NCBI GenBank assembly: GCA_016271365.2
Contig: JADMNL010000022.1
Location: forward strand, 223,734,501-223,798,500
Length of the DNA stretch: 64,000 bases
DNA from: Neoceratodus forsteri
Taxonomy: Eukaryota; Chordata; Ceratodontiformes; Ceratodontidae
Direction: 5' to 3'
Part shown: one piece after another, positions 11,178 to 21,474 of the stretch
How the letters are laid out: the number at the start of each line of letters is the position of its first letter
Numbering within the stretch: position 1 is the stretch's first letter
Program-made: the position numbers and the translations under genes
Notes under the pieces: model-generated
What the model was told of the DNA's origin: nothing
Seen by the model: the letters and a program-made list of their open reading frames with translations, nothing else
Database searches by the model: none

Positions 11178-11315
11178 AATGGCGATCAGTCTGCGCATGC
11201 GCATATCTTTTTCTACACTGGGAACCAACGGATGAACTCAGCGGTTAGGGAAGGACTGCACGGCTGCAGCGGTGACTATATTTCAAAAAGTAAGCAGCCG
11301 TTTTCCTTTTTATGT
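11178..11315 (+). promoter_or_regulatory. CpG-containing segment with an NRF1-type palindrome
   Basis: The palindrome TGCGCATGCGCA at 11192-11203 fits the NRF1 consensus exactly. It is followed by a stretch with several CpGs and by a plausible splice donor, AAAAA then GTAAGC near 11290. This is the pattern of a small promoter and first exon. It lies between two hairpins of a foldback element, so it may be transposon-borne sequence. No transcript evidence is available; the promoter reading is inference. Confidence 0.3.
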
Positions 11316-11496
11316 GGGACCATACACTATAAAAAATAATGTATGGTCCCTCTATCGGCAACCGGTCACTGTTAACCATCTCAAGGTTGCCATGGCGACG
11401 TAAACCTCTCGAGCTTCACTCTTGAGGTTTACACGGTCGCCCTGACAACCTCTCGACAGTTAACAGACCGGTTACCGATAGAGGACCATACATTAT
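11316..11496. mobile_element. Foldback MITE, copy 1 (large hairpin)
   Basis: The arms pair over about 75 bp. The left arm begins TAATGTATGGTCCCTCTATC (11337 on). The right arm in reverse complement begins TAATGTATGGTCCTCTATCG (ends 11496). The apex contains CCTCTCGAGCTTCACTCTTG at 11405-11424. A small extra hairpin, GGGACCATAC/GTATGGTCCC, lies at 11316-11350. The apex motif and the CATACATTATC flank recur at 21.3-21.5 kb and 62.79-62.90 kb, which defines a dispersed family. No coding capacity. Confidence 0.85.
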
Positions 11497-11941
11497 CCTC
11501 TATGTTTAGGACTGTCTTGTACTTGGACATTTAGCACAATCTTAATTCCACCCTCTTCCTTCCAGGTTCTGAGCAACACATTTCCATTTTCAGTTTAAAA
11601 CATCAGTGTCATCATACAGTAGGTCTATAGGGAAATAGTGACAGTGATACATGGATAGATCATGTGGCACCTCACGCTTGCCTCCCTGATTTTCTTAGCT
11701 GCAGCCTAAATTGCCATTGCCCCATTAGGTATCTCCCAGTCTTGAAACCCAGAACAGGTTCTAAACGTAGTGTCACCTTGGGCAATCTGTTCCAAAACAA
11801 TGTTTTTTATAGCCGAAAAATAATTTCCTCAGGCTCCTCTTGACTGGGCCCATTTAGATTGTACTCATGTCCTGTGGTGTACCTAGAAAAAGAACACTTG
11901 CTATTTGCCCTATACCTTCCTACACCTATGCTCATGTCCTT
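11497..11941. other. No gene recognised
   Basis: Mixed-composition DNA without coding features or an identifiable repeat. Confidence 0.5.
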
Positions 11942-12215
11942 TAAAGGGCTGTTGACACCTCAAGTAAAAGGAGGACTAGTAGACGCCTGGAATAGACTGC
12001 CAGTAGAAGCGGTGGAGGTGAAAACAGTGATAGACTTTAAGTATGTAGGCAATAGACATAAGGGAATATTTGTAAATAAGCAGGGATCAGGGAGGGTCAT
12101 GAGAGACACAGTAGGGTCTGCAGAGACAGACTAGGCAGGGACCATTTTGGCAGACTGGGTGGGCCAAGCGGTCCTTATCTGTAACAAATGTTATGTTTCT
12201 GTGTTTCTATTTCTC
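11942..12215 (+). mobile_element. CR1-type LINE 3' end
   Basis: The last codons of a CR1 ORF2 are visible (AWNRLPVEAVEVKTVIDFK near 11980-12040). A 3' UTR follows with GGCAGACTGGGTGGGCC and GGTCCTTATCTG, ending in a TATGTTTCTGTGTTTCTATT tail. The same terminal block occurs at 28.5, 42.6, 43.0, 60.2 and 61.7 kb. Confidence 0.85.
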
Positions 12216-12987
12216 CTTCCTATTACCATAAAACAGATTTTTATCCATTAGAGTTTATATGCAACTATAGCTTATTCCCTACTGGAAGCCACACTCCTCT
12301 GCTGTGACATCACAATCCTTTGCCATGGGAGTAACAGTGATGTCACAAGCAGTGCATCAAGTAATGCATAGGTCATAAGAATAGATGAATGCTTCAGGAA
12401 CAAAGATCCTGCTTTTAAGCAAATGACCATAAGAATAATTATTGGGGAGGAGAAATTTAGAACAAATGAGAAATATAAGCTGAACTGAGTCTAAATACTA
12501 TATAATGTTTTTCAAACTGAAGTTCTGCTGGAGGACACCCTCTGCTCTTTAATTCTTTGTAGATTATGGCATAAATCTGCCCTTGTCTATTATTATAACC
12601 TTTCATGAATTCTAACACTCATTTGCTCATGAGAGCAACCTGATGTATGTTAGCCTTTCCAAAAGCATCCTGTGACTAGGGTCCTTTTTTTTATACCCAA
12701 TCTAGATCCTTCAGATTCTTTGTGGTAATAGTGCTTGGAACCGTACAACATTCTTAGCATGGAGTCTAACTAGCACATTTTACAGTTTAATTATCATCTC
12801 CTCTTCACTACTTCTCCCAGTTTTGTATGTTGCATTTCATAAACCTTAGCTAGCAGCTCTCAAGTAGGCAAGAACCCCCCAAAAGTAACAAGCTGAGCAC
12901 TCACTAGTACAAATGAAACAAGTACAGCACAAGATAATGCTGTCATAGTTTATTAGATAAATGATGGTGCACACCACCATAACACTC
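12216..12987. other. Unassigned DNA with a short inverted repeat
   Basis: No gene is seen. GCTGTGACATCAC at 12301-12313 and GTGATGTCACAAGC at 12337-12350 form a short hairpin, similar in sequence to the palindromic parts of the foldback element at 63.05-63.30 kb, so a degraded foldback MITE is possible. The rest is AT-rich and unremarkable. Confidence 0.5.
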
Positions 12988-14763
12988 GGGCTGGATATTT
13001 AGACTGCGCCACAAAGAAGCGCAATAGCAGGAGCAGGTTCAAGTGCAGTGCTCCCCTGCACAACACACGTGATATTCAAACACAGCACAAGCCAAGATGC
13101 GCTTGCACAACACAGCTGAATATCGTGCCAACCGCACCACTGGCAAAACCAGGGATGCGCAGTGGAGCAGGGTAGATGCACAGTAGCACAACCAGGGATG
13201 CACTGGGACAGGGACAGGATGCAGGGGTGCACCACCCATGGAAGCCATGGGCAGAGGAGCACGCAGCAGGCCAGACAGCGCCCCCCTGCACCCCATGAAC
13301 TGCACAACCAGTGGTGAGCTGGATGGACCACCATCCCATGAACACCAGCACCGAATCCACAGCCAGGGCATGGTGCCCCAGCACACTGCCCCCCAGCAAG
13401 TAGTGACCACAACACCTGGAGGGCTGTCCACCCAGTGCCACCCCATCCAACCAATGCAGAGCACACCCTATACAGTGATCCACAGACACCCGGCACAGGA
13501 GCAGTGCAAAACAGTGCATGGCACCGAATGCATGCCACCACCCCCACTGTGACAATGCAACCCTGTGCACCATGGAGCCATGCATGGCAGCCCCACTGTG
13601 AGCATCCCACAGTGGGTGGCACCAGCCACCGATGCAACAAGTGCAGACACAGTGCCGCACTGCATGGCCCCCCCATGGCACAGCAGAGAGGTCGACCCTG
13701 CGTCAGTAGCCGAGGGACCCCGCATGTGATAAGGCCTGCCCTGGACCACACCACCAGCAGAACAGCACCCCACACATCCACCCATGTACACCCCTTGTCC
13801 CAGCATTGGCCCCAACAGGCAGCACAACTGCCCACTGTGGTGCATGGAGGCATGTGCCACACAGAATGTGACACAGGGCACGAACAAACACCCACCCTGG
13901 CCCAAGGGCACCCTGACACAGGTCCACAATAGCAGGGCAACAAATGCCACTGGCATGTGTCCACTGATACTGTGTACCCACGGCCTGCACCCCACCATGG
14001 CACAGATGTACCAGCCATCCTGCACATACACCATGATGCCATCCACCGCCAGCATGTGACTGGAGCACAAATGACAGACATCAGAACACAGACACTGCAA
14101 CAGACACCAGTGACAGCATGGAGGGGGGAACAACAACAGCATAGCCCATAGTGTCACCCAAGGCAGACATGCAACAAATTGGTGACAGGAGGCAAGCCTC
14201 CATTGTGCCATGGCCACAGGGTGGCCAGCATGGACAACCACCGATGACATGCCAGAAGACCGTGCATACCACAGACAGGCAAGGGGGCCAGCTGCATGGG
14301 CCATGGACATACTGACATGGACACCAGGGACACAGCGCATGCACCAGAGACCACTGCACACAGGTATCCAGTGCACAGGGAGCAACACACATACCACAGA
14401 CAGGGACCGAGTCCCCCACCCACACCATAAGCGAGTCCCTGCCGGACACACACAGGCCCAGACCTGTACCACTCTGACACCATGCACACCACTGCAGCCA
14501 AGCACCATATGCCCACTGCAAATCAGAGACCACCACGGTTGTCATAACAAACAAATATGCAATAAAGGTGTGAATTGTACAAAAACCACAACAAACAAAA
14601 CTATGTACAAAGTTGGGTGGGGAAAGGGCCGCATACCAGGTGGGGGTGGGCATGGGGCAAAGGTGTACATCAGGGAGTGGGATGAAGGGGTGTGAGGGTG
14701 AGTCCAGGAGTGGAATGCACAACACATGCGTCGTAGGACCTAATGGCGACACCTCTCCCCAGT
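12988..14763. other. Non-coding, CA/TG-rich left part of the Harbinger element
   Basis: No protein-coding signal is credible here. Open frames of up to about 360 codons overlap in several frames on both strands only because the GC-rich, TGT/CAC-rich composition lacks stop codons. The same kind of sequence fills the Harbinger MITE at 7.9-9.6 kb. Confidence 0.6.
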
Positions 14764-15932
14764 TCAGTCCCCATGGCACCTCCTATGCCTCCTTCTGTCA
14801 CCCTGATCAAGTCTTTGGAGCAGCTCCAGAGTAGCCCTTGACAGCTGCAGAAGCTCCTGTACATTCCTCTCAAGGGCAGTCCAGCATTGTCCACCTAGGA
14901 CAAGGGAGCAGAGTCAGTATGCATGACTAGCCAGACCCCTGCAGCCCACCCAATGTGCACGGCATACAGCCATGGGCCACACCCCTGTGATGGCATGTGA
15001 CCACCCACAGTGTCCGTGCCCACATGACCTGCCTACCCAGGCACCCATAGCCATGCGGAACACTGCACACACCCACCGCCCATGTTCTGCACAGCACCAA
15101 CATGGCCGTACAGTGACATGGCAATACTTTGCGAAGGCAGTGGCACAGCCATGGACCCAGTGCACACACAGCCCACCTGCAACACCCACCCACACATGCA
15201 GTGCCACAGAACAGTGCTGAGTGCACTGTGTGGCATGCATGGCAGTGGGGCCAAGTGGTAGGTGGCCATGCCCCACCACCACTGCAACCCAGCAACAACA
15301 GATGTAAGGGGAAACACGGCACTCACCTGCATCCTGGTCAGCAGGGCACCGCTGGCCCATGGCCCCACCAATGTGGCCTGGCTGCATCTGCACTGCATCC
15401 ACTCCGGCCTGCTCTGCCCATTCCCAGGCCAAACATGCCCTACGGTGCTCCTCCGGGCCTAGGGTGCAAACATGGAGAAGGAAACATCAGTACAGGTCAG
15501 TAACAAGAGCCCCCCGGTGTGTGTGCCTCACAGCCCAGCCATGTATGCACCCCCCACCCCCACTAGATGGCCCCAACCCCTCCTGCAGCGTGGCCTTATG
15601 CACACTGCAAAACTTGAACAGATGGACATTACCAGTGATGGGATGGAGCACCTACCTGGCCATGGCACAGTGCCTTGCTGGGCGTGTGTCTGCAGACACC
15701 CCAGGCGGTCAGGGTCCCGCCACCGGAGGTCGCCATAGTGGTGGTGACACTGTTCCACTGACCAGCTGATCCCAGTCACCTCCTCCAGGCTCTCTGAGAT
15801 CTCCTGCCACACAACAGTCCATGGCCTGTGGAGGGGTTCCTGCCCAAAGAGGGCACCAGCATGTGGCTCCACCAGGGCCACCAAGTTTGCCAATTCAATG
15901 GCACTCCAGACCTGTGCTCTGGTTCACGGCAT
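14764..15932 (-). pseudogene. Harbinger SANT/Myb-like protein gene, three exons, one nonsense codon
   Basis: I reconstruct exons at 15656-15932, 15327-15458 and 14764-14894 on the minus strand. Introns have GT..AG ends (donors GTAGGT and GTGAGT, acceptors CCTAG and CCTAG) and both interrupt codons in phase 1. The joined length is 540 nt, exactly 180 codons with the stop. The ATG (15930-15932) is in frame. Exon 1 encodes a trihelix/SANT-like domain: ELANLVALVEPHAGALFG, then a W..I...LE.VTG.SW pattern and VEQCHHHYGDLRWR. Exon 3 encodes a helical C-terminus (LERNVQELLQLSRATLELL) fit for a coiled coil. Harbinger elements use such a protein to bind DNA and carry the transposase into the nucleus; that role is inferred from the family. 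The only lesion I find is TGA at codon 3, probably a decayed CGA. Confidence 0.75.
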
Positions 15933-16429
15933 TTTTGCTGTTGAAAACACAAACAAAATGGTGCTGTGCAATGCACATGCCCCACGTGCAGAGGCAGTGT
16001 GGTACTGCGCTGCCAGTCCCTATCATACTGTCACCAGACTGCGCAATAGGGGTGCAACCATGTGGATGCATGGTGCCTAGGGGACAAAGGTTGAAGTGCA
16101 AGGTCAAGGGTTCATCTGCGCACGGTGCACCACAGTGCTATTGGGATGCCCTGCGTGTAGCACGGTAGGGTGCTTGAGTGTGATGCCCTGCAGTGGCCTA
16201 CCACGCTGTGGCACCGTGGTGCCCACGGTGCACCAAGGGACAAGAACCACACGGGCAAACAGCGCACTAGCACCACAGGCACAGTGGTGGCCATGCCCTG
16301 CACTGCCTCCTGTGCACAGCAAATCAGCAGCACCACACGCATCGGTGTCAGCACCCCGGGCATGCACCATGCGGTGCCGATTGCGCATGTCGCAGTGCTG
16401 CACCATAGCCTGAGCACGTCACCAACATT

Positions 16430-16600
16430 ACGCAAGGCACAACAGTGCGATATTCAGCCAGCATATGCAAATCAGCTCATTAGCCATTCCACGGTGCAAC
16501 CACTGCACTAGCATCCACTTACAGTTGCGCCTGCCCTCATTTGCACGCATTGCACTATATAAATGCGACATGGGTCCGCAGGAGCGCGGTTAGGTATTCA
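16430..16600 (+). promoter_or_regulatory. Promoter between divergent Harbinger genes (TATA box)
   Basis: TATATAAA at 16556-16563 sits about 150 bp before the ATG of the plus-strand Myb-like gene. Upstream, near 16465, lies the octamer-like ATGCAAAT (also present in the MITE at about 9009) together with GATATTCAG motifs like those at the element's ends. The SANT gene starts in the opposite direction 500 bp to the left, so this intergenic region could serve both genes. Confidence 0.55.
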
Positions 16601-16708
16601 GTCCATTGTGGTGGGTTGCATGCTGCTGGGATGTGGGACTGTGGTTTGGGAGGGCTGAATAGGACTGCACAGTCCAAGGTAACACCTGTCATTCCCACAG
16701 GTGCGAGC

Positions 16709-18120
16709 ATGACTGAGTGTGTGGAAGAGGAGGGACAGGGAAGAGGGAGAAGAAGGAGGCCCAACTTCACCAGGGCTGAATCTGATGCCCTGTTTGAGGC
16801 ATATCTGGACAAGGAACCGCTGCTTAGTGGAGAGCGGGGAATGCCACAGGCCCATGTTGTGGCGTGGGCTGAGGTGGGACGTGCCGTGAACCAGCATGGT
16901 AGCCACCAGTGGTCTGTGCAGGAGTGCAAGAAGGTTGGCACAGACAGGAGGTGTATCAAGGACAAGGTGGCTGCCATCAGGGCTGCACGTACTGCCACCA
17001 GTGGGGCCAGCCTGAAATACCCCACCTGACACCACAGGAGGAATGGGTGGTCAGCAGCATGTAGCGTTGTGCCATCAAGGGAGTTCCTGGTGGTGGCTTC
17101 CAGATGGGAAGCAGCCCATCACTGCATGGTAGGTCCTGTGCTGTTAGTGTGTGGGTGGTGGAGGGCATGCCACAGGGAAAGGCAGAGCCACTAACGCTAA
17201 TGTGTTCCCTTACAGCTCCTGAGCATCTACATGAGGCAGCATTGGCGGGTGTGTCCATTGAGGGGGAGGCCCTGGACATGGAGGATCACCTATCCATCTC
17301 CACAGGTGTCCAAGGGACCAGCCAAGTGCATACCTGCACATCTGTCCAGACTAATGTGGGTGGTGCGGGTGTGGACAAGGCCCTGCCTGTGTCCCAGCGT
17401 GACATCGCCCACAGTCTCCAGCATGCTGGGACACAGATTGTGACCGGGTCCAGCACCGATGATGATGGACCACACGTCCTGGACAGTGATACATGTGGGA
17501 CACAGGATGGTCCACACAGCAGGCAACCGCACAGGTGTTACTGCAGGTGATGCCGCCATGGCTGCCTGCATAACAACCCAGTCCCAGCCTGTGCCTGTAT
17601 GCCCCAGTGGGGCAGCACTGGTGTGCATCCAGGGCAGTGGGGCTGTTGTGGCTGCTGTGGCAGCGCCGGTAAGCCCTGGCAATCATCAGCTGGAGAGGCA
17701 GCCCTAGCAGTCAGCCAATGGCAATGGGGGGACAGTGACGGGGGTGGTGGCAGTGTACCACATGTGGACATGCCCCGGCATGGCTCTAGTGTGCAACGCC
17801 CTACGTCAAGGGGTGCTGGCCATCAGGGCCAGGAATACCACAAGGGACAGCATGCTGGACCAGCAGATGACCCCTTGGATGAACACAGCCATCTTCTCAG
17901 GCTTCAGTAGATCAGCAGATGCAGCTCGTGATGGCGGTGGATGCACTCAGTGTGGTTCTGTGCCAGGCAGACGAGTGGCACAGCAGAGACCACAGATTAC
18001 TCCTGGGATGTGACTGCTGCCATTGACAGGCAGACCACTGCATTGACAACTGTCATGGCTACTCTGGGTGCCCAATTCGGTGCCCAGCCTCCGCAGATAC
18101 TGCACAGTGTCATGTCAACC
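16709..18120 (+). pseudogene. Harbinger second Myb/NAIF1-like protein gene, frameshifted
   Basis: From the ATG at 16709 the protein has a basic stretch (RGRRRRPNFTRAESDALF) and then a Myb/SANT-like domain with W, VNQHG, WSVQECKKV and CIKDKVAAIRAARTATSGA, as in NAIF1 and Harbinger Myb-like proteins. The frame stops at 17027. A one-base shift there restores QPEIPHLTPQEEWVVSSM, so a single-base deletion near 16990-17030 is likely; a TAG follows soon after. A donor at 17129 (GTAGGT) and an acceptor at 17214-17215 join in phase 1 to a second exon (APEHLHEAALAGVSIEG). Later helical coding traces near 17790-18110 may be further exons, but I cannot fix their limits. Expected role: nuclear DNA-binding partner of the transposase. 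Confidence 0.65.
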
Positions 18121-18928
18121 CCCCATTCCTGGTGCTGTGCGACACCTGCTATGCCGACATTGAGTTAGGCTGTGGGCATACCGAGCATGGCTGGCACAGG
18201 CATGTTTGGTGGTCAGCAGACCCCTGCATGAACACGGTCGTGTTCACACAACATCACCCTTGGGGGACTGTCAGTGCCACCCCAAGAGGCCACTGGTCAG
18301 CCTGGCATGGCTGGCAGTTCTCGGCAGGGCCACCCACGCATCCGTGGTGGCCGTGGTACTGTGCTGCATGACTGACCTGTCTCCCACCATGGCCACTCTC
18401 TGCCACTGACCTATGTGCACTGTAGTGTGCATTGTGTGATGCACGGGTGGGGTACCCAGCCCTGCACACACAAGGTCCCTGTGCACACCCTCCCAGCTGC
18501 TGACCACTGTGGCATGTGCATGATGATGCCTGTGTTGCACTGTCCACCAGTGTGCAATGGTGCCCAGCGTCTGAGGCACACACAGTGATTGGCCACTGGA
18601 CATGGTCATGTGTGGTCCTTTGTAGGGGTGGGGGTAGCTGTTGGGGTTGGTGTGCCATTAACCCCTTGTGCATGTGTTGTGGTGTGTGTGCATGTGTGTA
18701 CACGTGTTGTGTTCAGACCTGCCCATCCCTGCCGTCATGTGCGGTGCCCCGCTCAGACCCATTTCCTTACTGCCATCTGCCCCTGGTGTCCTGCCCTGCC
18801 TGTCTGTGGGCTGTGCCCTTGCCCTTGGTGGTTGCGCATGGCCCCATGACCTACCTGTGTTGTTCGAAGTGCTCCTCTGTAATGGTGTCCCAGTGCAGCT
18901 GTGCCATCCAGATCAGCTGGGGGTCTCA

Positions 18929-20116
18929 TCACCCAGGAGGTGGCTGCCCTTCACCAGCTGGACTGGCGTCCTCACCACTGTCCCCCTCTTCGACCTCTAT
19001 GACTATCCCACAGTTGGTGGCCATGTTGTGCAGGATACAGCAGGCCAGGAATAGCCCACAGGCCTTTGAGGGGCTGTACTGTAGGGCACTGCCTGATGTG
19101 TCCAGGCACTGGAACCATGCCTTCAGCAGCCCAAACACCTGCTCGATGACATTCCATGTTGTGGCATGTGCCTCATTTTACCGTAGCTGCGATGGGGTCG
19201 TGGGGTGCCGTTATGGTGTGAGCAACCAGGGCCATAGCTGGTAACCACTGTCACCTGTGTGTAGAGGCTGGACATTAGAATGGTGGTCTGTGTCGCTATG
19301 CCATGGGACAACATGGCCAGTACCCATAGCACCTCTAACTATGCACCCCCCCAACATCTGCTCATGTCGTCCTGTGTGACATGCATACTCACCCACTAGA
19401 TGGCTGGTGGGGATGTCCCCACTATCAAACCTGTGGCACAGTGCAGACTGGTGCCAGATGAAGGCATTGTGCACTCCCCCAGGGTGCATGGCACAGACAT
19501 TGGTTATGCATCCCCTGGCATCGCACATCACCTGGCAGTTTATGCTTTGGTATCCCTTGCAGTTGATGTATGCTGCACCCTCCAGGCCAGGTGGCATGCG
19601 GATGCCTTTATGGGTGCAGTCAATGGCCCCGAGCATGCCAGACAACTGTGCTAACCTGTGAAACTCCTGTATGTGTGCTGTGCACTCCACCTGTGTGCTG
19701 GGGAAATGGATGTACTCCACAGCATGTGGCAGCAGCGCGCTGAGGAATTGTGTGAGTAGGCATGATGTGGCTGACTGGGTTATGCCTGTCATGTCCCCTG
19801 TTGGTCTCTGGAAGGTGCCTGTGGTGAGCAGGCACATGACAGCTGTCACCTTTGTCTCCACTGACAGAGCATGGCTCCATCGTGTGGGTGCCTACATCTC
19901 ATCACTGCACAGCTCACAGAGCTGCCTCAGTATTACCTGGTTCAGGTGGTACAGGCCCACAATCTCTGTGTCAGAGTACTGTTTGAAGCTGGTGTGGGCC
20001 CAGTACTGCCTGTTCTGGGCATACTGCCAATGGGCCCTTCCATGGCCACTGCTCCCTGCTGCCTACCTTCTCACACCCCTCATTACTGCCTCCATCTGGA
20101 AGGTGGTGCTGGCCAT
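18929..20116 (-). pseudogene. HARBI1-like transposase, two exons, four nonsense codons
   Basis: Joining 20116-19393 and 19254-18929 on the minus strand gives 1050 nt, that is 349 codons plus stop, matching the usual length of HARBI1-family DDE transposases. The intron at 19255-19392 has GTGAGT and CACACAG ends and splits a codon in phase 1, so that HLV-G-DSGYQLWPWLLTP is restored. Family motifs are VETKVTAVMCLLTTGTFQR, GAIDCTHKGI (first catalytic D), YINCKGYQSINCQVMCDA, GDSGY (second D) and WNVIEQVFGLLKAWF (catalytic E), then ACCILHNMA. In-frame stops lie at 20063-20065, 19892-19894, 19211-19213 and 19178-19180. I see no frameshifts, so the copy is dead but fairly recent. It would cut and reinsert Harbinger DNA. 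Confidence 0.85.
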
Positions 20117-20690
20117 GTCCCTGGCTGGTGTCCCCCCCCAGGTGGCTGGTGTTCTGTTCCCCCTGCTGTCCATTCCTGGTGCTACCCCTGCACCTGGTTC
20201 AGCTCGGCTGTTTACCTGTGGCTGTCCTGCCTCTTGCCACTGCCCTCAGTCCACTGTGGCACTCTCATGCCCTTTTCAGCACACTGGCATGGGCACTCCT
20301 ACCCTCACTCTGGCACAGTTCTGGTGGGCCCTGTCCTGATCCTGCCCAGTCCTGCACCCTGCTTCCTTTTTCTCCTCCCTGGCTCTCTATCTCCACGCTC
20401 CCTGGTGCTTCTTCCTCCCCCTGCCTTTTATTTTTGCTCATTTCTGCTGTTGCACAACTTCCACTGTTTGCTATTGTGCACATCACATGCTGTTGAATAT
20501 CGCACCGTACATGTTATTCATGGTTCCGCCCTCACGGTTGTGCATTACGCATTCATTACTGTTGCGCTCTGGTGCATTGCTTGCTGTGCTGCGCAGCCGC
20601 CTCCCGCTGACTATCGCACAATGGCGCATTTCCGTACTTGTGCTGGTGCATCCCTGTTGTGCATGGCACATCTGCTCTGAATATCCCACC

Positions 20691-20804
20691 CTCCATGTTT
20701 TGCAGTAAAGCTTTTTCAATAGTTCTGTGCACCACCTAGAGTGCAAAAATTATATAATGTATTGGAGACACTTGTTAATGTATGGAAATCAAATAGATTA
20801 TTTT
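20691..20804. other. Flank of the Harbinger element
   Basis: Short AT-rich host stretch between the Harbinger right end and the first arm of the next foldback hairpin. No gene seen. Confidence 0.5.
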
Positions 20805-21474
20805 CTTGTAATCTCACCGCTATGACATCAGTGACAAACCTCCGCTAAGTACGTCATAGCAATGAGTTTACAAGACATAATGCCAGTATTAATCTGCATT
20901 CCTTTCTCAGAACACTGATCGTTGGCTCCTGCATGTGCTTGAACAGTTAATTCCACTGTCAGTTAACACTTGCTTGAACTAACAATCAAGATGTCATTGT
21001 GCCCAATTCTGTTTATTGCTGCCCAAAATATATTGTAAACACTTTTGTTGCCTTTTTTTATTTGTTGTGCCCCCAAATCTAGTTACCTTGATATTCCTTG
21101 CTTCATTGCTGGACCCTCTCATCTTTCGTGAAGACGACACTCAGACGTCTCCCAGCACTCCCTGCAACAAGACACCACGTTCATGTCTACTGTCCAACTG
21201 GATTATCCCTAATGGATTACTGACAAAATGGCAGTTTATTTTAGGATATTTTTGGGGCATGAACCTATTTCTTCTGAACCATTACACTCTGATTCCATAC
21301 ACTATAAAAGCTGATGTATAGCGTTTTGATTAGTATCCTCGCTGAATTTCCTTGTCGAGATTACCATGACAGAATTGTAAATCTCATGAGCTGCACTCTC
21401 AGGGTTTACATTTGTCATGGTAACCTCTCCAAGCAATTGCAGCACAGTTACTAATCCAACACCATACATTATCT
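20805..21474. mobile_element. Foldback MITE, copy 2 (two hairpins)
   Basis: The first hairpin at 20805-20874 pairs CTTGTAATCTCACCGCTATG with the reverse complement of the segment ending CATAGCAATGAGTTTACAAG. The second hairpin at 21310-21474 pairs about 80 bp per arm (GCTGATGTATAGCGTTTTG versus GATAATGTATGGTGTTGG) and has the apex GAGCTGCACTCTCAGGG. The two-hairpin layout, the CCATACACTATAAAA lead-in and the CATACATTATCTTCTATAT flank match copy 1 (11.1-11.5 kb) and partly copy 3 (62.8 kb). The 430 bp between hairpins has an open frame but no recognisable protein. Confidence 0.75.

Larger units (their letters stand above)
12988..20690. mobile_element. PIF/Harbinger DNA transposon carrying three genes
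   Basis: The left end reads GGGCTGGATATTTAGACTGC. The right end in reverse complement reads GGTGGGATATTCAGAGC, an imperfect terminal repeat. CTC flanks both sides (12985-12987 and 20691-20693), consistent with a 3-bp target duplication. Inside are a HARBI1-like transposase (minus), a SANT/Myb-like gene (minus) and a second Myb-like gene (plus). Both terminal regions carry repeats of the type GAATATCG/CGATATTC. The whole element is CA/TG-rich compared with its AT-rich surroundings. At 7.7 kb it is long for a vertebrate Harbinger, and a merger of two elements cannot be excluded. Confidence 0.83.

Noticed and set aside
12999..14508. Open frames of 346-360 codons on the minus strand
   Set aside because: They overlap other long frames on both strands, are dominated by C, W, H, V and G from a TGT/CAC-rich sequence, and show no domain. 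They are composition artefacts inside the Harbinger element.
20128..20680. Plus-strand frames at the right end of the Harbinger element
   Set aside because: Low-complexity C/P/L-rich translation; the coding strand here is the minus-strand transposase and its upstream region.
21016..21321. 101-codon frame as a host exon
   Set aside because: It lies between the two hairpins of foldback copy 2 and has no recognisable feature or convincing splice sites.
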